Source: Bacteroidales bacterium (lineage in GTDB: Bacteria > Bacteroidota > Bacteroidia > Bacteroidales > UBA12077). Taken from it: a DNA stretch of 48,092 nucleotides. The notes beneath the pieces are model-generated. The model saw nothing but the letters and a program-made list of their open reading frames with translations. It was not told the DNA's origin and made no database searches. The DNA lies in NCBI GenBank assembly GCA_028282785.1, contig JANQHE010000073.1, positions 1 through 48,092 of the forward strand. Direction: 5' to 3'. Below are positions 8,775 to 19,303 of the stretch, piece after piece. Within the stretch, counting starts at the first letter, position 1, and every line of letters begins with the position of its first letter. The position numbers were made by a program, and so were the translations under genes.

Positions 8775-11700
8775 ATGGAATTAAATGAATTATTGATAGA
8801 ATTAAAAAAACTGGGAGTTTTTCTATCAACTGATAATGGGGAACTGGTTTTAAAACTAACTAAGAATAAAATTCCTAACTCTATCTTATTGGAATTGAAA
8901 GAATATAAACAGCAGATAATTAGCATCTTGGACAAAGATTCGGATAAAAAAGATGATCTAATTTATGCTTGTGAAAAAAGGGAATATTATAAATTATCCT
9001 TTGCTCAAAAAAGAATGTATTTATTACAACAATTAAACCTGGATAGTACTTCGTATAATATTTCTGATGTTATTAATTTAGGCTATGATGCTAATATAAA
9101 TAATGTTCAAAAAAATCTAAAGAAACTTATAAATAGACACGAGATATTTAGAACAAGGTTTAAAATGATTAATGATGAGCCAGCTCAAATAGTAGATAAG
9201 GATTTAGTAATAAATATAGATCAGGTTAAGGTTTTAGAAAACGAATTACATAAAGTAAAGAAAGAATTTATCCAACCATTTAACTTAGAAGGTGAACCAT
9301 TAATTCGAATTAAGCTAATTGAAACTGAGAAGAAACAAAATTTTTTATTGATCGATATGCATCATATTATTTGTGATGGTGGCACTTATGATTTACTAAA
9401 ATCAGAGTTTAATCAATTAATGAAAAATGAGAATTTAGCTAAACTATCATTGCAATATAAAGATTATTCAGAGTGGCAGGCAAATAGTAAACGTGTAAAA
9501 GAATTTCAAAAAAGTTCATATAGTTTTTGGAATAATAAATTCGATAATGGATTTAACATTAGTGAATTAGTGAAGGATTATGTAAGTGCGTTTGATGAGA
9601 ATTCTGGTAGAAGTTTTATCTCAATTCTTGATAAAAAAACAAAAGCTCAATTACAAAATATAGCTATTAAATACGAAACAACTTTATTTACTTTGTTATA
9701 TTCAGTATTTAATATTATTCTATCTTATTTTACAGGTAGCACCGAAATAATATCAAACATAATAAGCTCCGGACGTGATAATGGCCAACTTGAAAATGTT
9801 GCAGGTCATTTTGTTAATGCACTTATTTCTAAGATAAATGTATCTAACTTAGATTCTTTTGAGGATTTTATAAAAACTGTACATAGTAATCTGTTCGAAA
9901 CACTTAAGCATCAGAATTATCCGGTTGAGTCTATTTTTGAAGAAAAGAATTTGCAATATCCCGATTTACCTTTTGCTTTTAATATGATTCATAATTCTCA
10001 AACAACAATGAATGTTGGTAATAATGGAACTCATAGTAATGATAATGAATCTATTAAATTTCAAGTTGAATTATTTGTTACTGAATATGAAGATTGTGTA
10101 GAAATAAACTGGGTATATGCCAGTTCAATTTATAAAAGTTCCACTATTGAAAATATGGGGAAAGCATTTTCAGATTTACTTAACTTTTTAGCATTTTCAA
10201 ATGAAGAACAGAAAAATTCAATTAAGATTTTAGACCTTAAAAAAGGTATAAAGCAAGTAAAACTTGAAAGACCTAAACCAAATATAGAATTTGAACCTTT
10301 TAGAAAAAATGAAAAGCAAGATAATATAATTCAAAGGTTTGAAGACATTGCAGATAAATATTCTAAGAATACTGCAATTGATTTTTATGGCGAAAAACGT
10401 ACTTATAGTGAAGTAAAACAAGATATTAAAAAAACTTCTGAAATTATTCGGTATAACTATTTTGAAAAAGGTACAGGTATAGCTTTGTTATTCGAACATG
10501 GTATTGATATGATAATTGGTTTGCTGGGAGTGCTTAAATCAGAAAATTACTATATACCTATAGATCCCGAGTTTCCGCTAAATAGAATTGAATACATAAT
10601 TAAAGATTCCTCAGTAAATGTTATACTTACAAATAATGAAAATATTGATGTCGCAAATAGGATTTATAATTCTTTGTCTCAGAAAATAACAATTATTAAT
10701 CTGTCTGATATATATTTAGATACATTTGATTATAATTTTAGTAGTGATGAATGTCAGGAGTATAAAAATGAACTAGCATATATTCTTTATACATCGGGTT
10801 CAACAGGTAATCCAAAAGGAGTAATACAAAGCCAAAGAAATGTATTACATTTTATTCGAACTTACACAAACAGATTACATATAAATAGCCATGATAAACT
10901 TACCGAGTTGTCATATTATGGTTTTGATGCTGCTGTTATGAGTATCTATGGAGCATTATTAAATGGAGCGTCCTTATATATCTATGATATGAAAAAGGAA
11001 GGCGAAAAAACTAATTTATTAGATTGGGTAAAAAAATCTGAAATAACAATTTATCATTCTACACCAACGGTTTATAGATATTTTATTTCGCTATTTGATA
11101 AAGAAAGTGATTTAAATTTACGTTTAGTTGTTTTAGGAGGTGAAGCTGTTCTTTTAAATGATTTTATAAACTTTAAAAACTTCTTACCTGATGATTGCAT
11201 CTTTATAAATGGATTAGGTCCTACTGAATCAACTGTTACAGTTCAGAACTTTCTAAATAAAGAAACCGACCAAACAAGAGAAACAATTCCAGTTGGATAT
11301 CCGGTTGATGAAACACAAGTTTTTATAAACTTAGATGATGATAAAAGATCATTACCATTTATTGAAGGAGAAATAGTTTTTCAAAGCGAATATCTGGCTA
11401 ATGGTTATTTAAATAATGTTGAGAAAACTCATTCATCTTTCAAAGTAAGTGCCAATAATAATGAGAGATGTTACTTCACCGGTGATATTGGTAGAATGTT
11501 AGCTGATGGTTCTATCGAATTTATTGGTCGAAAAGATTCACAAATTAAAGTTCGTGGTTATAGAGTAGAGCTTGGCGAAATTGAAAGTATTATCGACAAG
11601 CAAAAAGAGGTTTACAAAAGTGTTGTTGAGTATTATAACACAAATTTACCCGAAGGAGAAATTGTAGCATTTTATATGGTTAAGCCTGGAACACAATTAA

Positions 11701-13457
11701 ATGAAACAGAATTATTGCAGAAGATTAGTCGTCAGATGCCTGACTATATGATCCCTAAGAGAATTATCCAGCTTGAAAAATTCCCTTTAACAAACACAGG
11801 AAAGATTGAAAGAAAGCAGTTAAAGGAATATGATATTAACAGAAATAGTGATAATTCCAAACCTCAAAATGACATAGAGTTTAATTTATTAAATATCTGG
11901 AGTGTTATTTTAAGTGTGCCAAAAGAAGAAATCGGCATGAACTCAAACTTTTTAGACCTGGGGGGCCATTCTTTAAAAGCATCAATTTTAATATCTAGAT
12001 TGTTTAAAGATTTTAATGTTAAACTGAATATAAGGGATATATATACTTCAGGTTCAATTAGACAAATATCTAGTTTAATTAAACAATCAAATTTACAGCA
12101 ATATTATTCTATCCCTGTTGCCGAAAAGAAAGAATATTATGTACTTTCTGCTCAACAAAAAAGGATGTTCCTGTTACAGAAAATGAATGAGGAAACTACT
12201 TCATATAATATTTCAAGCTTAATTCCAATCTCAAATAGTATAAATCAAGAAAAACTTGAGAATATTTTAAATGAAATAGTAAAAAGACATGAAAATTTTC
12301 GATGTAGTTTTCAACTTGTAAATAACGAACCGGTATTAAAAACTTACGATGAATTAGAAATTAAAATTGATAGTTATGAAGTTGCAGAGGGAGAAATCAA
12401 TAAAATTCAGAAAAGTTTAATAAAACCTTTTGATCTTGGCAAAGCACCATTAATTAGAGTAGCATATATAAAAACCAGTAATAAATCCTACTTATTTACA
12501 GATTTGCATCACATAATTGGTGATGGTACCACAAGCGAAATATTAAAAAGAGAATTCGAACAATTAACTAATGATAAAAAATTAAAGAAATTAAATCTAC
12601 AATATCATGATTACTCAGAATGGCAAAATAGTAACCTGGTTAAAAAGCAGCTACAAGATCAGGAAATATACTGGTTAAATAAACTGAAGAATAATATTGT
12701 TAAATTGGAACTTCCTACTGATTATGAAAGGCCAATAATTGAAAGTAACAAAGGAGGATTTGTTGGAGTAATTTTAAATGAAGAAGATACTCAGTTTCTT
12801 AGGAAATTAAGTGCCCAGGAGAATGTTACATTAAGTATGTCTATCCTATCAATTTTTAGTGTTTTGATTTCTAAACTTTCCGGACAGAATAAAATAATTG
12901 TTGGATTGTCAATAGCAGGTAGAAATCATAACGATTTAGAAAATATAGTAGGGATGTTCGTTAATACGTTACCTGTAATTACCGAACTTCATAATGATAA
13001 ACCTCTGTTGGAATTCATAAATGAAGTAAAGAATTCTGTTCTTGAACTTCAAGATAATCAAGAATATCAGTTTAACGATTTAGTTGATAAACTAAAGGTA
13101 AAAAGAGAAGCCGGTAGAAATCCGGTTTTTGATGTATTAGTGAATATGTTAAATATGTCGGAATCTGAATATCTAAGTGTAAATGATGATCTCTACGTCA
13201 ATTTTGAGGAAGATAATGCACGAAGATTTGATATTACACTGAATGTAAAAGAATATAAGAATGTAATTTATCTAAGTTTTCAGTATTATGCCGAAATATT
13301 TAAAGCCAAAACAATTAAAAGATTTGCAAATTATTTTAAACAAATAATATCTACTATCAAGCACAATAAAAACTGTAAGATTTCTGATATAGATTTTTTA
13401 AATGAAAAAGCAGTGATAGAAATTACAAACAGACTCTTTAGTTATGGAGATAAATAA
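8775..13457 (+). CDS. NRPS: TubC-like docking-C-A-T-C
   Basis: 1560 residues. Residues 1-55 form a TubC-type beta-hairpin docking domain (ELLIELKKLGVFLSTDNGEL...), expected to bind the acidic C-terminal tail of the preceding synthetase. Then C1 ~70-480 (HHIICDG, His196), A ~520-1030 (YTSGSTGNPKG near 10789; NGLGPTESTVT), T (LGGHSL, Ser1066) and a complete second C domain (HHIIGDG near 12505) that ends the protein without a tail. The specificity string reads DAMHVGGVT-K by eye; I cannot assign it to an amino acid. The last 14 bases overlap the next synthetase gene, so the two are probably translationally coupled. The terminal C would condense the chain with the residue loaded on the next protein, which oddly begins with its own C domain. 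Confidence 0.97.
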   Translation: MELNELLIELKKLGVFLSTDNGELVLKLTKNKIPNSILLELKEYKQQIISILDKDSDKKDDLIYACEKREYYKLSFAQKRMYLLQQLNLDSTSYNISDVINLGYDANINNVQKNLKKLINRHEIFRTRFKMINDEPAQIVDKDLVINIDQVKVLENELHKVKKEFIQPFNLEGEPLIRIKLIETEKKQNFLLIDMHHIICDGGTYDLLKSEFNQLMKNENLAKLSLQYKDYSEWQANSKRVKEFQKSSYSFWNNKFDNGFNISELVKDYVSAFDENSGRSFISILDKKTKAQLQNIAIKYETTLFTLLYSVFNIILSYFTGSTEIISNIISSGRDNGQLENVAGHFVNALISKINVSNLDSFEDFIKTVHSNLFETLKHQNYPVESIFEEKNLQYPDLPFAFNMIHNSQTTMNVGNNGTHSNDNESIKFQVELFVTEYEDCVEINWVYASSIYKSSTIENMGKAFSDLLNFLAFSNEEQKNSIKILDLKKGIKQVKLERPKPNIEFEPFRKNEKQDNIIQRFEDIADKYSKNTAIDFYGEKRTYSEVKQDIKKTSEIIRYNYFEKGTGIALLFEHGIDMIIGLLGVLKSENYYIPIDPEFPLNRIEYIIKDSSVNVILTNNENIDVANRIYNSLSQKITIINLSDIYLDTFDYNFSSDECQEYKNELAYILYTSGSTGNPKGVIQSQRNVLHFIRTYTNRLHINSHDKLTELSYYGFDAAVMSIYGALLNGASLYIYDMKKEGEKTNLLDWVKKSEITIYHSTPTVYRYFISLFDKESDLNLRLVVLGGEAVLLNDFINFKNFLPDDCIFINGLGPTESTVTVQNFLNKETDQTRETIPVGYPVDETQVFINLDDDKRSLPFIEGEIVFQSEYLANGYLNNVEKTHSSFKVSANNNERCYFTGDIGRMLADGSIEFIGRKDSQIKVRGYRVELGEIESIIDKQKEVYKSVVEYYNTNLPEGEIVAFYMVKPGTQLNETELLQKISRQMPDYMIPKRIIQLEKFPLTNTGKIERKQLKEYDINRNSDNSKPQNDIEFNLLNIWSVILSVPKEEIGMNSNFLDLGGHSLKASILISRLFKDFNVKLNIRDIYTSGSIRQISSLIKQSNLQQYYSIPVAEKKEYYVLSAQQKRMFLLQKMNEETTSYNISSLIPISNSINQEKLENILNEIVKRHENFRCSFQLVNNEPVLKTYDELEIKIDSYEVAEGEINKIQKSLIKPFDLGKAPLIRVAYIKTSNKSYLFTDLHHIIGDGTTSEILKREFEQLTNDKKLKKLNLQYHDYSEWQNSNLVKKQLQDQEIYWLNKLKNNIVKLELPTDYERPIIESNKGGFVGVILNEEDTQFLRKLSAQENVTLSMSILSIFSVLISKLSGQNKIIVGLSIAGRNHNDLENIVGMFVNTLPVITELHNDKPLLEFINEVKNSVLELQDNQEYQFNDLVDKLKVKREAGRNPVFDVLVNMLNMSESEYLSVNDDLYVNFEEDNARRFDITLNVKEYKNVIYLSFQYYAEIFKAKTIKRFANYFKQIISTIKHNKNCKISDIDFLNEKAVIEITNRLFSYGDK

Positions 13458-16400
13458 AGAAAATATATTTCCAGCATCCTTTCATCAAGAAAGAATCTGG
13501 TTTATTGATAATTTTGAAAAAGGAACATTATATAGCTCCGGTCCAATTTACCATAATATTCCAATTATAATTAATATTAATGGTAAGCTTAATTATGAAG
13601 CTTTATGTAACAGTATTCGAAATGAAATACAGGGAAATAAAATATTAAGAACAGGACTACTGATTGAAAATAATAAACCATTTCAATACATAAAAAATGA
13701 AATTGAATTTATTTTAGAACAAGAATCAATTTCAGAATATGATTTTGGTAAATTATTTGAAGAATATCTTGAAAAACCTTTCGATCTGGAAGAAGATTTA
13801 TTAGTTCGTAGCAAAGTTTATAATTTATCAGATACTGAGTATATTCTTGTAATCGTTGCACATCACTTAATTATTGATACTTATTCTTTAAAACTACTTG
13901 CTCAACAAATATTTAATAATTATAATAAAACTATTAATGACAAGACTGACACTTACGGAGCTAAAAAAATTAATTATTGTGATTATACTAATTGGCAAAT
14001 AGATTCTATACAAGAAATTAAAGAACAATCTCTACCATACTGGAAAAACCAGCTTAAAGGTAAATTACCTGTAATGGAGCTGCCAGAAGATAGAAAAAGA
14101 GCTAATGTACATGTTTATAAAAGTGCTGGTTGTAATTTTAAAATTCCAGATTATATATGTAAAAAAATCATGAGCTTTTATTTTGATAATGAGAGAGATA
14201 TTAAATCTGTTTTATTGTCTGCTTTTAACATTTTATTAAGCAAATACTGTAATAATGATGAAATGGTTGTAGGAACAAGTTTTAATAATCGTGACATCCA
14301 ACCTTTAAAAGATATTATAGGACCTATATCGAACTTAGTTGCAATAAGAACTTATTTAAACGAAGGTGTAAATTTTACAGAATATTGTAAACATGTAAAA
14401 AAAACCTTAAATGAAACTAATAAGTATAAGATCTTACCTTTTGAACAACTGGTAAATGAACTCAATCCGGAAAAGGATATGAGCAGAACAGCTTTATTCG
14501 ACATTTTATTTCAGTTTAACGAAGAAGCTCTGGAAAGTCCAAAAGTTGAAGGATTAAAAATTGAAATTAGGGATTTAAATTTAGGTCTAGGAAAGTATGA
14601 TATTAATATAAAAATTAGAAAAGAAGGTAATAGTCTAAATGCAATCCTGGTATACAATGAACTTTATTTTAATGAAAATACAATAAGCTTATTTATTGGT
14701 CATTATATAAGTTTATTAGATAAACTATTAGATGATCCAAATAAGAAAATTTCTTCTATAGAATTAATTTCTGATGATGAGAAAACTTCAATTTTAAACA
14801 AACTGAATAATTATAAAAATATAAACTTAAAAGAGGATACTTTACAGAATCTATTTGAAAAGCAAGTAACTAAAGCACCTAATAAAATTGCAGTTTCCTA
14901 TTTAGATCAACAACTTACATATAAAGAGTTAAATGCAAAAGCTGAGAAGTGGGCAGTTAGTATTTCTACATCTGGAGTTGGTAAAGGAAATATCGTTGGT
15001 GTTTACTTAGAAAAATCTATTGATGTTATAATCGCAATTTTAGCTGTTCTAAAATCAGGAGCTACTTATTTACCTTTGGATGCCACTTACTCTAATGAAC
15101 GAACACAGACTATACTTGAAGATAGTAATGTTGATATGGTTATTACAAGATCTAAATATTCTCATAATATTGTTTTCAATAAGAAATTAATTACAATTGA
15201 TAATTTTCCTGAAAACGAATCAAATCAGGTTTATACGAAAGATTGGTCTGCATCCGATGTAGCTTATATCATTTACACATCCGGGTCAACAGGTAAACCT
15301 AAAGGAGTTAAAGTACAACAAAAGAATGTTATAAGTTTATTAGAAAGTTGTAAAACATTATTTGAATTTAATAGTAGCGATATATGGACATTGTTTCATT
15401 CACATACGTTTGATTTTTCAGTATGGGAAATATTTGGAACATTACTTAATGGTTGCAAGCTAGTTATAGTTGATAAAATGAATTCTGTAGATATGAGTAA
15501 TTTTTATAGACTACTACAAAAAGAGCGTGTTACCGTTTTAAGCCAGGTCCCACCTGTATTTTATAATTTAATCGATGAAGATAAAACTCAGGTAAACAAT
15601 CTGAAAAGTCTACGTTACGTGATCTTTGGGGGTGATAAATTACATTTCTCTAAGCTTGAATCTTGGATGGAAAAATATCCTTGTACTTCATTAGTTAATA
15701 TGTATGGGATAACAGAAACAACAGTTCACGTAACATTTAAGAAGATTTCTTCTAAAGATGTTAAAAATGGAATATGTAATATTGGAAAACCAATTCCCGG
15801 ATTAAGAATGTATATTTTAAATCGAGACATGCATGTTCAACCATTCGGAATTCCTGGTGAAATATATGTAGCTGGAAATGGTGTTAGTTTAGGATATATC
15901 GGAAGGGAAGATTTAACCAATGAAAAATTCATTATAAATCCTTTCAATTCAGGTGAAAGAATGTATAAGACAGGAGATATAGGTAGAGTACTTTTTAATG
16001 GAGAAGTAGAATACCTTGGGAGGGTAGATTCACAGGTTCAATTGAGAGGTTTTAGAATAGAGTTGAGAGAAATAGAGAATAACTTGTTAAAACATGACTC
16101 GATAAAAGATACAGTAGTGGTTGATGCGGAGATTGATGATGATAAGTTTTTATGTGCATATTACGTTAAAGAATCTCAGGAGGTTGATACTGATTTACAT
16201 TTAAGAGAATTTTTATTAAATAAGTTGCCAGATTATATGGTTCCTTCATATTATATGGAAGTGGATCATATTCCTTTAACAAAAAATGGGAAAGTTGATA
16301 AAGCACAACTACCTAACATAACGATAGAATCTAAAAATAAGTTGGTTAATCCTAGAAATGATACAGAAAGGAAACTTACCGAAATCTGGGCTGAAATATT

Positions 16401-16632
16401 AAATTTAAACACTACAGAAATTGGTGTAAATGTAAGTTTCTTTGAAATAGGGGGGCATTCTCTTAAAGCGGCAATGTTAATAAATAAGATTAATGAGACA
16501 TTTAATATTACTTTTTCATTAAAGGATATTTTTCAAGTTTCAACAATTGAAGAGATTGCAGTAATTATAAGTAACATGAAAACTTCTGATAATTTATTGG
16601 AAGATTTAGAGTACGAAAATGTGATTATATAG
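13444..16632 (+). CDS. NRPS: C(atypical)-A(threonine-like)-T
   Basis: 1062 residues. It begins without a docking domain, directly with a C domain (ASFHQERIWFIDNFEKG) whose catalytic motif is HHLIIDT (His140) instead of HHxxxDG. Its N-terminal style recalls C domains of the modified-amino-acid subtype. As the previous protein already ends in a full C domain, this one may be a dehydrating or otherwise non-condensing partner. The A domain (~450-955) has YTSGSTGKPKG near 15274; its specificity residues read DFWSIGMVH-K, one change from the classical threonine code DFWNIGMVHK, so Thr is the best-supported substrate in the window. T domain IGGHSL (Ser1006), followed by a hydrophobic-acidic tail (NLLEDLEYENVII) suited to docking on the TubC-like domain of the next synthetase. 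Starts inside the end of the upstream gene. Confidence 0.97.
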   Translation: MEINKENIFPASFHQERIWFIDNFEKGTLYSSGPIYHNIPIIININGKLNYEALCNSIRNEIQGNKILRTGLLIENNKPFQYIKNEIEFILEQESISEYDFGKLFEEYLEKPFDLEEDLLVRSKVYNLSDTEYILVIVAHHLIIDTYSLKLLAQQIFNNYNKTINDKTDTYGAKKINYCDYTNWQIDSIQEIKEQSLPYWKNQLKGKLPVMELPEDRKRANVHVYKSAGCNFKIPDYICKKIMSFYFDNERDIKSVLLSAFNILLSKYCNNDEMVVGTSFNNRDIQPLKDIIGPISNLVAIRTYLNEGVNFTEYCKHVKKTLNETNKYKILPFEQLVNELNPEKDMSRTALFDILFQFNEEALESPKVEGLKIEIRDLNLGLGKYDINIKIRKEGNSLNAILVYNELYFNENTISLFIGHYISLLDKLLDDPNKKISSIELISDDEKTSILNKLNNYKNINLKEDTLQNLFEKQVTKAPNKIAVSYLDQQLTYKELNAKAEKWAVSISTSGVGKGNIVGVYLEKSIDVIIAILAVLKSGATYLPLDATYSNERTQTILEDSNVDMVITRSKYSHNIVFNKKLITIDNFPENESNQVYTKDWSASDVAYIIYTSGSTGKPKGVKVQQKNVISLLESCKTLFEFNSSDIWTLFHSHTFDFSVWEIFGTLLNGCKLVIVDKMNSVDMSNFYRLLQKERVTVLSQVPPVFYNLIDEDKTQVNNLKSLRYVIFGGDKLHFSKLESWMEKYPCTSLVNMYGITETTVHVTFKKISSKDVKNGICNIGKPIPGLRMYILNRDMHVQPFGIPGEIYVAGNGVSLGYIGREDLTNEKFIINPFNSGERMYKTGDIGRVLFNGEVEYLGRVDSQVQLRGFRIELREIENNLLKHDSIKDTVVVDAEIDDDKFLCAYYVKESQEVDTDLHLREFLLNKLPDYMVPSYYMEVDHIPLTKNGKVDKAQLPNITIESKNKLVNPRNDTERKLTEIWAEILNLNTTEIGVNVSFFEIGGHSLKAAMLINKINETFNITFSLKDIFQVSTIEEIAVIISNMKTSDNLLEDLEYENVII

Positions 16633-16754
16633 TATCAAACTCAGTTAAAATTTTAAACTAAAATACTTTCTTATAATAAAACATAGTAATTATCTAGTTA
16701 TCTTATTAGTAGCATTTTAATCGTTTGGCAAGTAATTCCTGCTAGAATATATAC

Positions 16755-18305
16755 ATGAAAACAGATATTGATAATGTAATAGGTTTAGTAACTAAGCTTA
16801 ATAATTTGGGTGTATACATAGAAAATGTAAATGGCCAGTTAAAAATTAATGCTCCAAAAGGTGTTTTAAGCGCGGATATTTTAGAAGAAATAAAATATAA
16901 TAAAAGAGATCTTTTAAATTTTCTTAGTAAGAAAGTAGTAAAAAAGGTTCATAAGGGTATTCCCTGTGCTGAGAAAAAGGAATATTATAATTTATCTTCT
17001 TCACAAAAGAGAATATATATTCTTCAACAGATGGATATATCAAGTACTGCTTATAATATGCCTCAATTACTTCCAATTAATGATATAAATATTGATGAAT
17101 TAAAAGTTGTTGTAGAAAAGATTATACAAAATCACGAAAGTTTTAGAATTTCATTTGAATTGTTTAATGATAATCCAAAGCAAAAAATTGTAAAGAATCT
17201 TTCTTATGACATAGATCTATTTGAAATTAAGAATACCAAGGAAATTGATTCTGTTTTCGTACAATTTGTTAAGCCATTTAAATTAAATGAAGCTCCATTG
17301 TTTCGAGTTGCCTTAATAAAAGAAAAGGAAGGTAAATGTTATTTATTAGTTGATATGCATCACATCATATCAGATGGAATATCAATGGAGCTCTTAAGGA
17401 AAGATTTAATAAATCTTTTAAATAGAAAAAGTATTAAATATTCCAGGTTACAATATAAAGATTATTCAGAATGGCAAAATAGTAAACTGAATGATATAGA
17501 AACGAAAAAGCAGGAAGATTACTGGCTAGAAATTTTTAGCAATAATATTCCTGCACTTGATTTGCCGTATGACTTTCCTAGACCAGAAACACAGAGTTAT
17601 GAGGGAGCCACTGTAAGTTTTTTATTAGGTAAATCTATTACATCCAAAATCAGAGAATTATGTAAAAAGTCTAATTCAACAATTAGCATGACATTATTAG
17701 CCTTATACAATATCTTACTTTCAAAAATAAGCGGACAGCAAGATATAGTCGTTGGATTACCTATAGCAGGACGAAGTCATCCGGATATGGAAAAAATTAT
17801 AGGAATATTCGTAAATACAATACCATTAAGGAATTATCCAAAGTACGACTTATGCTTTAACGATTTTCTTAAGGATTTAGTAGGTAGAACATTATCAGCT
17901 TACGAGAATCAAGATTATCAGTTTGAAGACTTAGTTGAGAAATTAAATATAACTAGAGATTTTAGCAGAAATCCAATTTTTGATACCATGTTTAATGTCT
18001 TGAATGTAGGTGATTTACAAGATAATTTCCAAAATTCTCAGAACGATTTAGTTCATGTTAAAAGTGTAGCGAAATTTGATTTGATATTAGACGTAGTCGA
18101 AACAAAAGATAATATAGTTATAAGCTTTGTTTACTGTATCAGATTATTTAAGTCTGAAACAATTGATAAAATAATAACATATTTTAAAGAGATTGTCAAT
18201 CAAGTCATTAATAATACTAGTATTCGCATTAGTGAAATAATCGTGGCAAAAGAAAATGTTTCCCTTATAGACTCACAGTATGGTGATTCCTTTGGTAACT
18301 TCTAA
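16755..18305 (+). CDS. Stand-alone NRPS condensation protein: TubC-like docking-C
   Basis: 516 residues: an N-terminal TubC-like docking domain (~5-60, VTKLNNLGVYIENVNGQLKI... KRDLLNFL) and one complete condensation domain (~75-505) with intact HHIISDG (His202). There is no A or T domain. The docking domain should accept the acidic tail of the Thr-loading synthetase just upstream; the C domain then has to act with a T domain elsewhere, most likely in the synthetase at 20481, which starts with only half a C domain. Two tailoring genes lie between them. The preceding 122-bp intergenic stretch is AT-rich, with a 12-bp palindrome of no clear meaning. Fold assignment is certain; the partner is inferred. 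Confidence 0.95.
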   Translation: MKTDIDNVIGLVTKLNNLGVYIENVNGQLKINAPKGVLSADILEEIKYNKRDLLNFLSKKVVKKVHKGIPCAEKKEYYNLSSSQKRIYILQQMDISSTAYNMPQLLPINDINIDELKVVVEKIIQNHESFRISFELFNDNPKQKIVKNLSYDIDLFEIKNTKEIDSVFVQFVKPFKLNEAPLFRVALIKEKEGKCYLLVDMHHIISDGISMELLRKDLINLLNRKSIKYSRLQYKDYSEWQNSKLNDIETKKQEDYWLEIFSNNIPALDLPYDFPRPETQSYEGATVSFLLGKSITSKIRELCKKSNSTISMTLLALYNILLSKISGQQDIVVGLPIAGRSHPDMEKIIGIFVNTIPLRNYPKYDLCFNDFLKDLVGRTLSAYENQDYQFEDLVEKLNITRDFSRNPIFDTMFNVLNVGDLQDNFQNSQNDLVHVKSVAKFDLILDVVETKDNIVISFVYCIRLFKSETIDKIITYFKEIVNQVINNTSIRISEIIVAKENVSLIDSQYGDSFGNF

Positions 18306-18334
18306 TAATATATAATTTAATAAATTAAGAAATT

Positions 18335-19303
18335 ATGGAACCAGCTTTTAGTAGAATAAGTCCTGTTAACATAAATGGTATAAATACCAATAGACTTATG
18401 GTAGTGTTGAAAACTACAGGATGTGAATATGCACGACAAAATCATGGTGGTTGTACTGTTTGTGGATTTATAAAGAATGCAGTTAACAACATATCCCAAG
18501 ATGATATTATAATGCAATTTGAAAGAACATTAAAAACGCATGATCTTAACGATGTTGGTGAAATTGATTTACTAACACTTGGATCTTTTTTGAATGATAG
18601 TGAAGTTAATCCCCGGACAAGAGTAACTTTGCTTAAAATGATTGCAGATATTCCTCATATAAAGAGAGTTTCTATTGAGTCGAGAGCTGAGTATGTTACC
18701 ATTGAAAAATTAGCTGAGTGTAAAAAAGTTCTAAAAAATAAAATATTAGATTTTGGAATTGGACTTGAAAGTGCTAACGATTATGTAAGAAATACAGTAA
18801 TAAATAAAAATTTATCAAAAGAGGACTTTGAGAAAACCGTTATGATGCTTAAAGAATCAGGTTGTACATTGTTGGTTTATCTTTTAATTAAACCACCAAC
18901 TCTAACAGAAAGTGAAGCTGTCGATGATGCGGTTCAAAGTGCAAAATATGTATTTTCAGTTGCTAAAAAGTATGAGATAAATGCGCGAGTAGCATTTGAG
19001 CCGGTTTTCATATCGGAAGATTCAAACCTTGAGAAATTATATTTACAATCCGAATATAGAATGCTAAATCTTTGGAGTGTTGTTGAGGTAATATTAAAAA
19101 CGCATCAGGAAGGTTGTATTTTTGTTGGTTTAAGCGATGAAAACCTTTCTAAAGATAGAATGCCTAATTCTTGTCCAAAATGTGATGAAAATATTCGCCG
19201 GGAAATCGAATTTTTTAATAAGACACAAGATGTATCAGGTTTAAAAGGATTATTCTGTGAGTGTAAAGATTTGATCGGTAAAAAGAAAGGAGCACTTGTA
19301 TGA
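18335..19303 (+). CDS. Radical SAM protein, COG1244/RaSEA-like (TIGR01210-type)
   Basis: 322 residues, cytosolic. The cluster cysteines are in TTGCEYARQNHGGCTVCGF (Cys codons at 18422, 18452, 18461), spacing Cx9CxxC rather than the usual CxxxCxxC, recalling the COG1244 proteins related to archaeosine synthase subunit RaSEA and Elp3-like rSAM enzymes. SIESRAEYV and DFGIGLESANDYVR match the middle of that fold, and a C-terminal Cys-rich segment (CPKCDENI ... FCECKDL) may bind metal. No cobalamin domain. The stop overlaps the next start in ATGA, so it is probably co-translated with the aminotransferase-fold gene, suggesting a joint job such as making an unusual amino acid for the synthetases. 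A tRNA-modifying role cannot be excluded but fits the context poorly. Reaction unknown. Confidence 0.88.
   Translation: MEPAFSRISPVNINGINTNRLMVVLKTTGCEYARQNHGGCTVCGFIKNAVNNISQDDIIMQFERTLKTHDLNDVGEIDLLTLGSFLNDSEVNPRTRVTLLKMIADIPHIKRVSIESRAEYVTIEKLAECKKVLKNKILDFGIGLESANDYVRNTVINKNLSKEDFEKTVMMLKESGCTLLVYLLIKPPTLTESEAVDDAVQSAKYVFSVAKKYEINARVAFEPVFISEDSNLEKLYLQSEYRMLNLWSVVEVILKTHQEGCIFVGLSDENLSKDRMPNSCPKCDENIRREIEFFNKTQDVSGLKGLFCECKDLIGKKKGALV
19288..19294 (+). promoter_or_regulatory. Shine-Dalgarno-like site before the aminotransferase-fold gene
   Basis: A purine-rich AAAGGAG lies about six bases ahead of the ATG at 19300, inside the end of the rSAM gene. Most genes in this window show no such motif, as is usual in Bacteroidota, so this site together with the ATGA overlap supports the chosen start and coupled translation. 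Confidence 0.5.

Noticed and set aside
16645-16656. 12-bp palindrome TTAAAATTTTAA in an intergenic stretch
   Set aside because: Only A and T in an already AT-rich region; expected by chance.
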